In this document: positions 17,167 to 26,947 of the stretch, piece after piece
How positions within the stretch are numbered: position 1 is the stretch's first letter
Layout of the letters: each line of letters starts with the position of its first letter
Assembly: GCF_019097845.1 (NCBI RefSeq)
Contig: NZ_JAHRGM010000001.1
Span: 186,001-250,000 of the forward strand
Direction: 5' to 3'
Length of the DNA stretch: 64,000 nt
Origin: Sphingobium sp. AS12
GTDB taxonomy: Bacteria; Pseudomonadota; Alphaproteobacteria; Sphingomonadales; Sphingomonadaceae
The notes under the pieces: model-generated
What the model saw: the letters and a program-made list of their open reading frames with translations, nothing else
Told to the model about the DNA's origin: nothing
Databases searched by the model: none
Program-made: the position numbers and the translations under genes

Positions 17167-19767
17167 ATGAGTGACAGCAAGGAAGACAAGCCGGTTCTGG
17201 GCCGCAAGCCGCTGGGCATCAAGCGGACCGTGGAATCCGGTCAGGTGCAGCAGCAGTTCAGCCATGGCCGCAAGAATACGGTCGTGGTTGAGGTGAAGCG
17301 GCGCCGCGTCCTGGGCAAGCCGGGCGAAGCTGCCCCGGCTGCTGCTGCGCCGCAGGCTGATCCGGTGCCGGTGGCGACCACAGCCGCACCCGCAGCGCCC
17401 CGTCCCGCTGCCCCGCCGCCGCCTCAGCAGCGTGCGCCGCAGCCTGCGCCTGCGCGCCAGTCGCCGCCGCAAAGCCTGATGTCGCGTCAGGAATTGCAGG
17501 CCAAGCTGCTGCGCGAGGCCGAGGAAGCGCGCATGAACGCGCTGGAGGATGCGCGCCGTCGCGAAGCGGCCGAGCGTATCGCTGCGGTCGAGAATGAAAA
17601 GCGCCGGGCCGAGGAAAACCGCCAGGCCGCCGAAGCTGCACCTACGGTCGAGGAAGCCAAGGCGCCTGAAGCCGCGCCGGTTGTGGAAGCACCTGCCGCT
17701 GCGCCGCAGGAAGTGGCCGCTGCGCCTGACGCGGCTGCACCCGCCGCGACGGACGAGCAGCCCGCAGCGACCACTGCCGCACCGCCGCCGCCGCGCCGCT
17801 TTACCCCGGTTACGCCGGTCAAGCGTCCCGAACCGACCAAGCCCGAACGGGCGAAGAAGGGCGAGGATCATCGTCGTCAGGCTGGCAAGCTGACCGTCAC
17901 CAAGGCGCTGGCCGATGACGACAGCGCCCGCGCGCGCAGCCTTGCTGCATTGAAGCGCGCCCGTGAAAAGGAACGCCGCGCCCATTATGCCGGTGGTTCC
18001 AAGACGCGCGAAAAACAGTCGCGTGACGTGGTCGTGCCAGAAGTCATCACCGTGCAGGAACTGGCCAACCGTATGGCCGAAAAGGGCGCGGATCTGGTCA
18101 AGTCGCTGTTCAAGATGGGTCAGGCGGTCACGCTCAACCAGTCGATCGATCAGGATACCGCAGAACTGCTGGTCGAGGAATTTGGCCACCGCATCCAGCG
18201 CGTGTCCGAAGCCGACGTCGAAATCGGTATCGAGGGCGATCTTGATCCGGTCGAATCGCTCAAGGTTCGTGCGCCTGTCGTCACGATCATGGGCCATGTC
18301 GACCATGGCAAGACCAGTCTGCTCGATGCGCTGCGCGGGACCGATGTGGTCGCGGGCGAAAGCGGTGGCATCACCCAGCATATCGGCGCCTATCAGGTGA
18401 CGACCAAGGGTGGCGACATCATCACCTTCCTCGACACGCCGGGCCATGAGGCTTTTTCGGAAATGCGCGCACGCGGTGCGAACGTGACCGACATCGTCAT
18501 CCTGGTGGTGGCCGCCGATGACGGGCTGATGCCGCAGACGATCGAGGCGATCAACCATACCAAGGCCGCTGGCGTCCCGATGATCGTGGCGATCAACAAG
18601 TGCGACAAGCCCGAAGCCAACCCGCAAAAGGTGCGTGAGCGCCTGCTCGAGCATGAAATCGTGGTCGAGGATATGGGCGGCGACGTGCAGGACGTGCAGG
18701 TGTCCGCGCTCAAGAAAACCGGTCTGGACGAGCTGATCGAAAAGATACTGCTCCAGGCTGAAGTCATGGAACTGACCGCCAACCCCGATCGCGCCGCCGA
18801 AGGCAATGTGATCGAGGCGCAGCTGGACAAGGGCCGTGGCGCGGTCGCCACCGTGCTGGTGCGCAAGGGTACGCTCAAGGTCGGCGATACCTTCGTCATC
18901 GGCGCGGAAAGCGGCAAGGTGCGCGCGCTCGTCAATGACAAGGGCCAGCAGGTCAAGTCCGCAGGGCCTTCGACCCCGGTCGAAGTGCTGGGCCTGTCGG
19001 GCGTGCCGATGGCCGGTGACCAGATGACGGTCGTGGAGAATGAGGCGCGCGCCCGTGAGGTCGCCGCCTATCGTCAGGAACAGATCACCCGCAAGCGGAC
19101 GGCGTCGGTGCCGACCAATTTCGAGAATATGTTCTCGGCGCTCAGCACCAAGGTCATCGAATATCCGGTCGTCATCCGCGGCGACGTGCAGGGTTCGGTC
19201 GAAGCGATCGTCAGTGCATTGAACCGCATTTCGACCGACGAGATCAAGGTGCGTATCCTCAGCTCCGGCGTGGGTGCGATCACCGAGAGCGACGTTACGC
19301 TGGCCTCGGCCAGCCGCGCGCCGCTGATCGGCTTCAACGTCCGTCCCAATGCCAAGGCGCGTCCGCTGGCGATCCGCGAGAAAATCTCGCTGCGCTATTA
19401 TGACGTGATCTACGACCTGCTGGAAGAAGTGCGCAACGAAATGGCGGGCCAGCTGGCCCCCGAACGGATCGAAACGATCGTGGGTCGCGCCGAAGTGTTG
19501 CAGGTGTTCCCTGCGGGCAAGAAGGACAAGGCGGCCGGGCTGCTGGTCAAGGACGGCGTCATCCGCAAGGGGCTCAATGCGCGCCTCACCCGCGACGATG
19601 TCATCGTGTCCAAGACGGTCATCCACTCGCTGCGTCGCTTCAAGGACGATGTGTCCGAAGTGCGCGCCGGCATGGAATGTGGCGCCGTGTTGCAGGACAC
19701 CAACGACATCAAGGCAGGCGATACGCTCGAACTGTTCGAGGTCGAGGAACGCATCCGCACGCTGTGA
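17167..19767 (+). CDS. infB: Translation initiation factor IF-2
   Basis: GTPase of 866 aa that brings initiator tRNA to the 30S subunit. An Ala/Pro/Glu-rich, charged N-terminal extension (about 1-260) includes a coiled, Arg/Glu-rich stretch near 100-160. The IF2_N helix region comes next ([20 protein letters not shown]). The G domain starts near residue 374 with [18 protein letters not shown] and NKCDKP. Domains II-IV carry [17 protein letters not shown] and [20 protein letters not shown]. It is the core of the operon between ylxR and rbfA, and the length fits alphaproteobacterial IF-2. Confidence 0.98.
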   Translation: MSDSKEDKPVLGRKPLGIKRTVESGQVQQQFSHGRKNTVVVEVKRRRVLGKPGEAAPAAAAPQADPVPVATTAAPAAPRPAAPPPPQQRAPQPAPARQSPPQSLMSRQELQAKLLREAEEARMNALEDARRREAAERIAAVENEKRRAEENRQAAEAAPTVEEAKAPEAAPVVEAPAAAPQEVAAAPDAAAPAATDEQPAATTAAPPPPRRFTPVTPVKRPEPTKPERAKKGEDHRRQAGKLTVTKALADDDSARARSLAALKRAREKERRAHYAGGSKTREKQSRDVVVPEVITVQELANRMAEKGADLVKSLFKMGQAVTLNQSIDQDTAELLVEEFGHRIQRVSEADVEIGIEGDLDPVESLKVRAPVVTIMGHVDHGKTSLLDALRGTDVVAGESGGITQHIGAYQVTTKGGDIITFLDTPGHEAFSEMRARGANVTDIVILVVAADDGLMPQTIEAINHTKAAGVPMIVAINKCDKPEANPQKVRERLLEHEIVVEDMGGDVQDVQVSALKKTGLDELIEKILLQAEVMELTANPDRAAEGNVIEAQLDKGRGAVATVLVRKGTLKVGDTFVIGAESGKVRALVNDKGQQVKSAGPSTPVEVLGLSGVPMAGDQMTVVENEARAREVAAYRQEQITRKRTASVPTNFENMFSALSTKVIEYPVVIRGDVQGSVEAIVSALNRISTDEIKVRILSSGVGAITESDVTLASASRAPLIGFNVRPNAKARPLAIREKISLRYYDVIYDLLEEVRNEMAGQLAPERIETIVGRAEVLQVFPAGKKDKAAGLLVKDGVIRKGLNARLTRDDVIVSKTVIHSLRRFKDDVSEVRAGMECGAVLQDTNDIKAGDTLELFEVEERIRTL

Positions 19768-19814
19768 TAGGAAAGACATGGCTCCGGCTTCGGCCGGGGC
19801 CATGAGGTTTATAT

Positions 19815-20216
19815 ATGTCCAGTCAAACTCAAGGCCCGTCCGTCCGTGCGCTCCGCGTGGGGGAGCAGGTGCGTCATATCCTTTCCGACATCCTCCAGCG
19901 CGGCGATGTGCATGACGATGTGCTGGCCAGGCATGTCGTGAGCGTCACCGAAGTGCGCATGTCGTCCGACCTGCGCCATGCGACCGCCTTCATCAAGCCG
20001 TTGCTGGGGCGGGACGAGGAAGTGGTGCTGAAGGCGCTCCGGACCAACACCGCCTATTTCCAGCGCGAAGTCGCATCGCGCACGCGGCTGAAATATGCCG
20101 CGAAGATCAAGTTCCTGGCCGACGACAGTTTCGATGAGGGCAGTCATATCGACAAGTTGCTGCGCGACCCAAAGGTAGCGCAGGACTTGGCCAAGGATGA
20201 TGACGGCGAGGATTGA
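19815..20216 (+). CDS. rbfA: Ribosome-binding factor A
   Basis: Protein of 133 aa that binds the 30S subunit during 16S rRNA 5'-end maturation and cold adaptation. The single KH-like domain shows [40 protein letters not shown] and [18 protein letters not shown]. The C-terminal acidic tail (LAKDDDGED) is typical. It follows infB by 47 bases, the standard infB-rbfA order. The usual next gene, truB, is displaced by two inserted genes (hydrolase and tdk). Confidence 0.96.
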   Translation: MSSQTQGPSVRALRVGEQVRHILSDILQRGDVHDDVLARHVVSVTEVRMSSDLRHATAFIKPLLGRDEEVVLKALRTNTAYFQREVASRTRLKYAAKIKFLADDSFDEGSHIDKLLRDPKVAQDLAKDDDGED

Positions 20217-20290
20217 GCCAATCTTTGTCTTTCATCGGACGGCGAGCGCTGTCCGGTAGCGTCTCATGTGTTAATGATCGGGGGCAGGCG

Positions 20291-21196
20291 ATGGATCGGA
20301 TCGGACGCGGAATTGGGATAGTCGGGCTGGCCTTGCTGCTTGCTGGACCGTTGCAGGCCAAAGACCCCGCAGTCCACCCCGCCGTCATCAGCGATCCCGC
20401 CCCCGACGCGGCCTATCCCGCAGGCATGAGCGCTTTTGTCCTGCCGTCAGGCGATGGGGCGATGAATGCCGTCATGTACACGGCCGCTGGAGCCGGATTG
20501 CATCCCACGTTGCTGTTGCTCCATGGTTTTCCCGGCAATGAGCAGAATCTGGACCTCGCACAGGCAGCCCGCCGGGCGGGATGGAATGTGCTGACGCTCC
20601 ATTATCGCGGGTCGTGGGGCAGTCCGGGCAATTTCTCCTTTGGCAATGCGTCCGACGATGCTTTTGCCGCGCTCCAGTTTCTCCCGCAGGCGTCGACAGT
20701 CGCTAAGTATCGCATCGATACCAGTGCGATCGTGGTGGCGGGGCATAGTATGGGCGGCTTCATGGCGGCGGATATTGCCGCCGCCGAACCGCGCGTCGCG
20801 GGCCTGTTCCTGATCGATCCTTGGGACCCGGCGCAGACCGTCGCGGCGCTGGCGACGGCGCAAGGCGAGGCGGCGTGGAGGGCGGAAGTGGAGAGCGACC
20901 TGCCGCCGCTGCATGGCGCGACCTATGAAAGCCTGACCGCCGAGATAAAGGGCAATGGCGACAAGTTCGACCTTGGCCGACGGCTGGCGGGCTATGGCCG
21001 TCGTCCGCTCACGATCCTTGGCGCGGAAAAGGGACTGGGGACTGACGCGCGCAAGGTGGCTGCCGACGCGCAGGGGGCCAATCCCAATTCGCGGCTGATG
21101 GTCTGGCCGACCGACCACAGCTTTTCGGACAAGAGGATCGCGCTGGCCGATGCGCTGGTGCGCTTCCTGTCTGGTGTTGCGCCCACGATCCGCTGA
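20291..21196 (+). CDS. Secreted alpha/beta-hydrolase family protein
   Basis: Protein of 301 aa with a clear signal peptide (MDRIGRGIGIVGLALLLAGP, cleavage near LQAKD) and an alpha/beta-hydrolase core. HGFPGNEQN is the oxyanion loop, GHSMGG gives nucleophile Ser153, and DHSFSD near the end gives the base. The family includes dipeptidyl-peptidase-like and lipase-like enzymes, and I cannot name a substrate. I prefer ATG 20291 behind GGGGGCAGG; an upstream TTG overlaps the rbfA stop but would bury the signal peptide. Three bases separate it from tdk. Confidence 0.8.
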   Translation: MDRIGRGIGIVGLALLLAGPLQAKDPAVHPAVISDPAPDAAYPAGMSAFVLPSGDGAMNAVMYTAAGAGLHPTLLLLHGFPGNEQNLDLAQAARRAGWNVLTLHYRGSWGSPGNFSFGNASDDAFAALQFLPQASTVAKYRIDTSAIVVAGHSMGGFMAADIAAAEPRVAGLFLIDPWDPAQTVAALATAQGEAAWRAEVESDLPPLHGATYESLTAEIKGNGDKFDLGRRLAGYGRRPLTILGAEKGLGTDARKVAADAQGANPNSRLMVWPTDHSFSDKRIALADALVRFLSGVAPTIR

Positions 21197-21199
21197 CCC

Positions 21200-21778
21200 A
21201 TGGCCAAGCTCTATTTCTACTATAGCTCGATGAATGCGGGCAAATCCGCGACGCTGCTGCAATCGAGCTTCAACTATCGTGAGCGCGGCATGGCGACGAT
21301 GCTGTGGACCGCAGCGATCGACGATCGCTTTGGGCATGGTCGCATAGCGTCGCGCATCGGGCTGGAGACGGACGCGCATCTGTTCGATCCGGCGGTCGAT
21401 ATTTTCGCCGCCGTCGCGCGCCAGCATGAAGCCACGCCTCTGTCCTGTGTGCTGATCGACGAAGCGCAATTTCTGACACGCGATCAGGTGTGGCAGATCG
21501 CGCGGCTGTGCGATGACCTCAACATTCCGGTCCTCTGCTATGGCCTGCGCACCGATTTTCGCGGGGAATTGTTCGAGGGCAGCGCCCATCTGCTGGGGCT
21601 GGCGGACACGCTGAGCGAGATCAAGACCGTGTGCGATTGCGGGCGCAAGGCGATAATGAACCTGCGCGTGGACGGGCAGGGTGACGCGGTGCGCGATGGC
21701 GCGCAGACGCAGATTGGCGGCAATGACCGCTATGTCGCGCTTTGTCGTCGCCATTATCGGGAACAGATGGGCGGCTGA
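21200..21778 (+). CDS. tdk: Thymidine kinase
   Basis: Type II thymidine kinase of 192 aa that phosphorylates thymidine for salvage. It opens with the P-loop YYSSMNAGKSATLLQ, has the Walker-B-like VLIDEAQFL (Asp-Glu near 90), and the thymidine-binding lid near LCYGLRTDFRGELFEGS. A zinc ribbon is suggested by VCDCGRKA and a later Cys/His pair (ALCRRHY). Length is normal for the bacterial enzyme. It lies between the hydrolase and truB, an unusual place for a salvage gene. Confidence 0.95.
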   Translation: MAKLYFYYSSMNAGKSATLLQSSFNYRERGMATMLWTAAIDDRFGHGRIASRIGLETDAHLFDPAVDIFAAVARQHEATPLSCVLIDEAQFLTRDQVWQIARLCDDLNIPVLCYGLRTDFRGELFEGSAHLLGLADTLSEIKTVCDCGRKAIMNLRVDGQGDAVRDGAQTQIGGNDRYVALCRRHYREQMGG

Positions 21779-21810
21779 CAAGCGAGCGGCTGGCGTGTAG
21801 GCGCGCGTCC

Positions 21811-22827
21811 ATGCACGGCTGGATCATCCTTGACAAACCCTATGGCCTTGGTTCGACCCAGGCGGTCAGCGCGGTCAAGCGCGCACTGCGGGACAGCGGG
21901 GCGGGCAGGTGCAAGGTCGGCCATGGCGGCACGCTCGATCCGCTGGCGACAGGCGTGCTGCCGATCGCGATTGGCGAGGCGACGAAGCTCGCCGGGCGGA
22001 TGCTCGACAGCGACAAGATTTATGATTTCACGATCGCGTTCGGGGCGCAGACCGACACGCTCGACCTGGAAGGCGCGGTGATCGCGACAAGTGACGTGCG
22101 GCCGACGCTGGCGGAGGTGGAGGCGGTGCTGCCGCGCTTCACCGGCGCGATCGAACAGGTGCCGCCGGCCTATAGCGCCATCCTGATCGACGGCCAGCGT
22201 GCCTATGATCTGGCACGGGCGGGGGCGGATGTGGAGATGAAGGTGCGGGGGGTGACGGTCTATTCAATCCTCCCCGGCACGGGGAGGGGGACCGTCGCCG
22301 AAGGCGATGGTGGAGGGGCCGGGCGGCTGGACATCCGATTGCGTCGGGATGCCAGCCCCCTCCACCAGCCTGCGGCTGGTCCCCCTCCCCGTGCCGGGGA
22401 GGAATTGGAGGCCATCACCCTGCGCGCCCATGTTTCCAAGGGCACCTATATCCGCAGCCTTGCCCGCGACATTGCGCTGGCGCTGGGCACTGTCGGCCAT
22501 GTCACCATGCTGCGCCGGATCAAGGCGGGGCCGTTTACCCTGGATTCCGCGATTTCGCTGGACAAATTGCGTCATGCTGCTAACGAGCGCGCCATCGGTA
22601 GCCTTATGCTGCCGCTGACGGCGGGGCTGGACGACATCCCGGCTCTCCCCGTCTCTCCCGATCAGGCCCTGATGCTCCGACAGGGGAAGGTTCTGACCGG
22701 GATCGCTGCCACCACCGGCCTGTATCTGGCGATGGACGGGAACATCCCCGTCGCGCTGGTCCGGTCGGATGATCGCGAGATCATCGTGGTGCGCGGTTTC
22801 AACCTGATGTCGAAGGATGACGACTAA
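21811..22827 (+). CDS. truB: tRNA pseudouridine-55 synthase with an in-frame palindromic insert
   Basis: Protein of 338 aa that makes pseudouridine 55 in the T-loop of tRNAs. The catalytic motif GHGGTLDPLATG gives Asp43. Family landmarks YDFTIAFGAQTDTLDLEG, PPAYSAILIDGQRAYDLAR and HVSKGTYIRSLARDIA are intact. Between VTVYSI and LEAITLRAHV, about residues 153-198 are encoded by a long palindromic repeat (22269-22402) that keeps the frame. Without it the protein is about 293 aa, near the normal family size. I chose ATG 21811 (MHGWIILDKPYGL) over upstream frame. The TAA stop abuts the rpsO ATG directly. Confidence 0.95.
   Translation: MHGWIILDKPYGLGSTQAVSAVKRALRDSGAGRCKVGHGGTLDPLATGVLPIAIGEATKLAGRMLDSDKIYDFTIAFGAQTDTLDLEGAVIATSDVRPTLAEVEAVLPRFTGAIEQVPPAYSAILIDGQRAYDLARAGADVEMKVRGVTVYSILPGTGRGTVAEGDGGGAGRLDIRLRRDASPLHQPAAGPPPRAGEELEAITLRAHVSKGTYIRSLARDIALALGTVGHVTMLRRIKAGPFTLDSAISLDKLRHAANERAIGSLMLPLTAGLDDIPALPVSPDQALMLRQGKVLTGIAATTGLYLAMDGNIPVALVRSDDREIIVVRGFNLMSKDDD
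22269..22402. repeat. Palindromic element inserted in frame within truB
   Basis: CCTCCCCGGCACGGGGAGG plus GGGACC (22269-22293) is matched base for base by its reverse complement at 22378-22402, giving 25-bp perfect arms. The interior also carries nested complementary runs (GGTGGAGGGG and CCCCTCCACC). The element is 134 bases with its flanking context in frame, adding a Gly/Pro/Arg-rich stretch to TruB. It is the clearest case in the window of a palindrome accepted inside an essential-type gene. Confidence 0.92.
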
Positions 22828-23097
22828 ATGACGATTACTGCCGAGCGCAAGGAAGCGCTGATCAAGGAATATGCCCGCGCCGAGGGTGACACGGGTTCGC
22901 CAGAGGTTCAGGTTTCGATCCTGACCGAGCGGATCACCAACCTGACCGAGCATTTCAAGGGTCACCACAAGGATAATCACAGCCGTCGTGGTCTGCTGAT
23001 GATGGTCAACAAGCGTCGTTCGCTGCTGGACTATCTCAAGAAGAAGGATCAGGCGCGCTACACCGACCTGATCGCCAAGCTGGGCCTGCGCAAGTAA
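22828..23097 (+). CDS. rpsO: 30S ribosomal protein S15
   Basis: Ribosomal protein of 89 aa that binds the 16S rRNA central domain and bridges to the 50S subunit. Family motifs are unmistakable: [40 protein letters not shown] and [12 protein letters not shown]. Length is exactly the bacterial norm. ATG 22828 follows the truB stop with no gap, so coupling is likely. A terminator-like hairpin follows at 23115, before pnp, matching the classical rpsO-pnp layout in which S15 and PNPase are partly uncoupled. Confidence 0.98.
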   Translation: MTITAERKEALIKEYARAEGDTGSPEVQVSILTERITNLTEHFKGHHKDNHSRRGLLMMVNKRRSLLDYLKKKDQARYTDLIAKLGLRK

Positions 23098-23114
23098 CGC
23101 AGACCTTCAACGGG

Positions 23115-23141
23115 ACGGCCCCCATGCGGGGCCGTTTCTGA
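23115..23141 (+). terminator. Hairpin after rpsO
   Basis: ACGGCCCC (23115-23122) pairs with GGGGCCGT (23128-23135) around CATGC, followed by TTCTG. The stem is strong but the T-run is weak, so some read-through into pnp is likely. It is positioned like the rpsO attenuator of other bacteria. Confidence 0.6.
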
Positions 23142-23204
23142 TTCTGAAACATGGCGTCGGGCAATTCGGCACGGCGCTCATGATATGGGGGACATTTCCC
23201 CACA

Positions 23205-23302
23205 CCGTTCGGGCTGAGCTTGTCGAAGCCTTCTACTGAGCGAAGCGAAGTTTGCTTCGCCTCTGCTCAGCTAAGCCCTTCGACTTCGCTCAGCGCGAAC
23301 GG
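23205..23302. repeat. Dispersed palindromic repeat in the rpsO-pnp gap
   Basis: Left arm CCGTTCGGGCTGAGCTTGTC continues to GAAGCC; right arm CCCTTCGACTTCGCTCAGCG ends in CGAACGG. A second inner palindrome (GAAGCGAAG to CTTCGC) lies in the centre. It is the same family as 13791-13886 and belongs to the untranslated leader of pnp if transcription reads through from rpsO. The remainder of the 298-base gap shows only a short GAGCC/GGCTC stem just before pnp. Confidence 0.82.
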
Positions 23303-23395
23303 ATATGAGGAGTTCGCTTCTCACCCATGGAGCCTCACCGGCTCCGCCAAAGGCCCCGCCCGGCAATAGGGCCGACGCGGGCGAAGGAAAAAACT

Positions 23396-25720
23396 ATGTT
23401 TGATGTCAAGAAAGTATCGATCGAGCTGGCCGGCAAGACGCTGACCCTCGAAACCGGCCGTATCGCACGCCAGGCTGACGCCGCCGTGCTGGCCACCTAT
23501 GGCGAGACCGTGGTGCTGTGCGCCGTGACCGCCGCCAAGAGCGTGAAGGAAGGCCAGGATTTCTTCCCGCTGACCGTTCACTATCAGGAAAAATATTCCG
23601 CCGCCGGCCGCATTCCCGGCGGCTTTTTCAAGCGTGAGCGCGGGGCGACCGAAAAGGAAACGCTGGTTTCCCGCCTGATCGACCGTCCTATCCGCCCGCT
23701 GTTCCCCGAAGGCTTCTACAACGAAATCAACGTCATCGCCCAGGTGCTGTCGTTCGATGGCGAAAGCGAGCCGGACATGGTGGCGATGATCGCGGCGTCC
23801 GCTGCGCTGACCCTGTCGGGCGTGCCCTTTATGGGTCCGATCGGCGCGGCGCGCGTCGGCTACAAGGATGGCGAATATCAGCTCAACCCGTCGCTGGACG
23901 AGGTCAAGACCGGCGAACTCGACTTGGTCGTTGCCGCCACCTACGACGCGGTCATGATGGTCGAATCCGAAGCAAAAGAGCTGTCGGAAGAAATCATGCT
24001 GGGCGCCGTCCTGTTCGCGCATGAAGCGAGCAAGAAGATTGTCGACGCCATCATCAGCCTGGCTGAAAAAGCGGCCAAGGATCCATGGGACATGGCCAAG
24101 AGCGATGACCTGGTCGAATTGAAGGCCAAGCTCAAGAAGCTGATCGGCAAGGACATTGCCGCCGCCTACAAGCTGACCGACAAGTCGGCCCGTTCCAACG
24201 CGCTGAACGAAGCCCGTGCCAAGGCGAAGGCGAAGTTCACCGCCGACGGCCTGGACGCCCAGACCGTGATGGCCGGCATCAAGCTGACCAAGAAGCTGGA
24301 AGCGGAAATCGTGCGCGGCGCCATCCTGAAGGACGGCAAGCGCATCGATGGCCGCACCACCACGCAGATCCGCCCGATCGAAGCGATGGTCGGCTTCCTG
24401 CCCCGCACCCATGGTTCGGCCCTGTTCACGCGTGGTGAAACGCAGTCCATCTGCACCACCACGCTGGGCACCAAGGACGCTGAACAGATGATCGATGGCC
24501 TGACTGGCCTGCATTATGAAAACTTCATGCTGCATTATAACTTCCCGCCCTATTCGGTCGGTGAAGTCGGCCGCTTCGGCGCGCCGGGTCGTCGTGAAGT
24601 GGGTCATGGGAAGCTCGCATGGCGTGCGCTGCACCCCGTGCTGCCGAGCAAGGACGAGTTCCCCTACACGATCCGCGTCCTGTCCGACATTACCGAGTCG
24701 AACGGTTCCTCCTCGATGGCGACCGTCTGCGGCGGTTCGCTTTCGATGATGGACGCCGGTGTGCCGTTGAAGCGCCCCGTGTCCGGCATCGCCATGGGCC
24801 TGATCCTGGAAGGCAAGAACTTTGCCGTCCTGTCCGACATCCTGGGTGACGAAGATCACCTCGGCGACATGGACTTCAAGGTTGCCGGCACGTCCGAAGG
24901 CATCACCACGATGCAGATGGACATCAAGATTGCGGGCATCACCCGCGAAATCTTCGAAGCCGCGCTGACCCAGGCGAAGGAAGGCCGCGCGCATATCCTT
25001 GGCGAAATGAGCAAGGCGCTGTCCTCGACCCGCACCGAGCTGTCGGCCCATGCCCCGCGCATCGAGACGTTGCAGATCGACAAGTCGAAGATCCGCGAAG
25101 TCATCGGCACCGGCGGCAAGGTCATCCGTGAAATCGTCGCCGAAACCGGCGCGAAGGTCGACATTGACGATGAAGGCCTGATCAAGATCAGCTCGTCCGA
25201 CCCGGCGCAGATCGAAGCGGCCCGCAAGTGGATCCTTGGCATCACGCAGGAAGCGGAAGTCGGCAAGATTTATGACGGCAAGGTCGTGAACATCGTCGAT
25301 TTCGGGGCGTTCGTGAACTTCATGGGTGGCAAGGACGGCCTCGTCCACGTCTCCGAAATGAAGAATGAGCGCGTCGAAAAGCCGACCGACGTCGTGTCGG
25401 AAGGCCAGGAAGTGAAGGTCAAGGTTCTCGAAATCGATCCGCGCGGCAAGGTTCGCCTGTCGATGCGCGTCGTCGATCAGGAAACCGGCGCAGAGCTGGA
25501 GGACACCCGTCCTGCCCGTGAAGCGCGCGAACCCCGTGGCGATCGTGGTCCGCGCCGCGATGGCGGTGGTGACCGTGGCCCGCGTCGCGAAGGTGGTGAT
25601 CGTGGTCGTGGTCCGCGCCGCGATGGTGGCGATCGTGGCCCGCGTCGCGAACGCAGCGAAGGCGGCAATGATGACGGCCCGGCACCGGGCGGCCTGCCCG
25701 ACTTCCTGACCCAGGATTGA
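23396..25720 (+). CDS. pnp: Polyribonucleotide nucleotidyltransferase with an Arg/Gly-rich tail
   Basis: Phosphorolytic 3'-5' exoribonuclease of 774 aa and degradosome component. Two RNase PH domains flank a helical linker ([38 protein letters not shown]). A KH domain ([15 protein letters not shown]) and an S1 domain ([20 protein letters not shown]) follow. From about residue 700 the tail is Arg/Gly/Asp-rich with repeated [13 protein letters not shown] units, unlike the short E. coli end. I chose ATG 23396 ([11 protein letters not shown]), about 10 bases after GAAGGA. A strong terminator follows. Confidence 0.97.
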   Translation: MFDVKKVSIELAGKTLTLETGRIARQADAAVLATYGETVVLCAVTAAKSVKEGQDFFPLTVHYQEKYSAAGRIPGGFFKRERGATEKETLVSRLIDRPIRPLFPEGFYNEINVIAQVLSFDGESEPDMVAMIAASAALTLSGVPFMGPIGAARVGYKDGEYQLNPSLDEVKTGELDLVVAATYDAVMMVESEAKELSEEIMLGAVLFAHEASKKIVDAIISLAEKAAKDPWDMAKSDDLVELKAKLKKLIGKDIAAAYKLTDKSARSNALNEARAKAKAKFTADGLDAQTVMAGIKLTKKLEAEIVRGAILKDGKRIDGRTTTQIRPIEAMVGFLPRTHGSALFTRGETQSICTTTLGTKDAEQMIDGLTGLHYENFMLHYNFPPYSVGEVGRFGAPGRREVGHGKLAWRALHPVLPSKDEFPYTIRVLSDITESNGSSSMATVCGGSLSMMDAGVPLKRPVSGIAMGLILEGKNFAVLSDILGDEDHLGDMDFKVAGTSEGITTMQMDIKIAGITREIFEAALTQAKEGRAHILGEMSKALSSTRTELSAHAPRIETLQIDKSKIREVIGTGGKVIREIVAETGAKVDIDDEGLIKISSSDPAQIEAARKWILGITQEAEVGKIYDGKVVNIVDFGAFVNFMGGKDGLVHVSEMKNERVEKPTDVVSEGQEVKVKVLEIDPRGKVRLSMRVVDQETGAELEDTRPAREAREPRGDRGPRRDGGGDRGPRREGGDRGRGPRRDGGDRGPRRERSEGGNDDGPAPGGLPDFLTQD

Positions 25721-25749
25721 TCGTCCATCCGACGAACCGAATAAAAAAT

Positions 25750-25786
25750 GGGGCGTCCGGTTCAACCGGGCGCCCCTTTTTTTTTT
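25750..25786 (+). terminator. Rho-independent terminator after pnp
   Basis: GGGGCGTCCGGTT pairs with CCGGGCGCCCC around CAA, followed by ten T residues (25777-25786). It is the best intrinsic terminator in the window and ends the long rimP-to-pnp block. Confidence 0.93.
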
Positions 25787-25850
25787 ATGTCGGCTGCGCA
25801 ATGGACTAATTTCGATCAAGGCATCGGCTTAAGGTTCTGCTACTGTAACG

Positions 25851-26891
25851 ATGGACCATTTGGGGAACATCATGCAGCGGAGCAATGAGCGCTTTGTCGA
25901 ACGCCTGCCGCTCGTCCTCGATCGGCCAGCCTATGCCTATATCTTGTCGCTGCTTTTTTGCGGCGCGGCCTTCATGCTGCGCATCGCGGCTGAACCGCTG
26001 CTGCCCAACGGCTATCCCTTCGTCACTTTCTTTCCGGCGGTCATTCTCTCCTCCTTCCTGTTCGGGGTAAGGCCCGGCATTTTCACCGCGATATTTTGTG
26101 GCCTGCTGTCCTGGTATGTTTTCATCCCGCCCTTCTACAGCTTTGTGATGAACCCGGCGGTGGCCGTGGCCATGCTTTTCTACACTGGCGTGGTGGTGGT
26201 CGATATCCTGCTGATCCACTTCATGCAGCGCGCCAATTTTCATCTGGCGGTGGAGCGTGAACGCAGCCGGGCGCTGGCGGAAAATCGCGAGCTTCTGTTC
26301 CACGAACTTCAGCATCGCGTGTCCAACAATCTGCAGGTCGTCGCCGCCATGCTGTCGCTCCAGCGGCGCTATGTGGATCATGATGTGGCGCGCAAGGCGC
26401 TGGACGATGCCTCGGCCCGGCTGGGACTGGTCGGCCGCATCAGCCGCGCACTCTATGACCCGTCGGGCGCGGGGCAGGATATTCGTGCCTTCCTGACCGC
26501 GTTGTCCGATGATGTGCTGGAGGCTAGTGGCCGTACGGACATAGATGTTGCGGTGACCGCACCTGACGGGCTGACGATCGAGCCGTCCATCACCGTCCCG
26601 CTGGCGCTGATCGTCGCGGAATCGGTCAGCAATGCGATAGAGCATGGCCTGCCCGACCGGCCCGGCAAGGTCGTGGTGACGCTGGAGGAGGCGCAGGGCG
26701 CGCTGGCGCTGCGCATCGTTGATGACGGCCACGGCGTTGCCCCGGACTTTGAACATGGCACCAGCGATTCGCTGGGCCTGCGCATCGCCAATGCGCTGGC
26801 GGTGCAGCTGGGCGGGCGCTTTTCGCTGACGCCGGGGAGCAATGGCGGCGCGGTCGCGCGGCTCGATCTGCCGGCGCGGACGGCCTGTTGA
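25851..26891 (+). CDS. Membrane sensor histidine kinase, HisKA_2 type
   Basis: Protein of 346 aa. Residues about 25-125 hold a DUF4118/KdpD-like membrane block (several helices, including FFPAVILSSFLFGVRPGIF and FVMNPAVAVAMLFYTGVVVV). A short linker leads to the HisKA_2 helix HELQHRVSNNLQ, with phospho-acceptor His155. The ATPase domain is intact, with Asn261 in ESVSNAIEHG, DDGHG at 291-295 and LGLRIANAL. HisKA_2 kinases in alphaproteobacteria commonly feed PhyR and the general stress response, so this is a candidate input to the locus at 42.7-47 kb. That link is inference. It stands alone after the pnp terminator. Confidence 0.88.
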   Translation: MDHLGNIMQRSNERFVERLPLVLDRPAYAYILSLLFCGAAFMLRIAAEPLLPNGYPFVTFFPAVILSSFLFGVRPGIFTAIFCGLLSWYVFIPPFYSFVMNPAVAVAMLFYTGVVVVDILLIHFMQRANFHLAVERERSRALAENRELLFHELQHRVSNNLQVVAAMLSLQRRYVDHDVARKALDDASARLGLVGRISRALYDPSGAGQDIRAFLTALSDDVLEASGRTDIDVAVTAPDGLTIEPSITVPLALIVAESVSNAIEHGLPDRPGKVVVTLEEAQGALALRIVDDGHGVAPDFEHGTSDSLGLRIANALAVQLGGRFSLTPGSNGGAVARLDLPARTAC

Positions 26892-26947
26892 GCGTGACTC
26901 CATTCTGCCGCTTGGCGGCGGCGTGTCCCTCGGCTATGACCCGCCCC

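Noticed and set aside
17044..19803. A 919-codon minus frame over infB and a similar 832-codon frame over pnp (23321-25819)
   Set aside because: Antisense shadows. IF-2 and PNPase are unmistakable on the plus strand.
20213..20290. TTG start of the alpha/beta-hydrolase overlapping the rbfA stop
   Set aside because: It would place 26 extra residues before a well-formed signal peptide; ATG 20291 has a better ribosome site.
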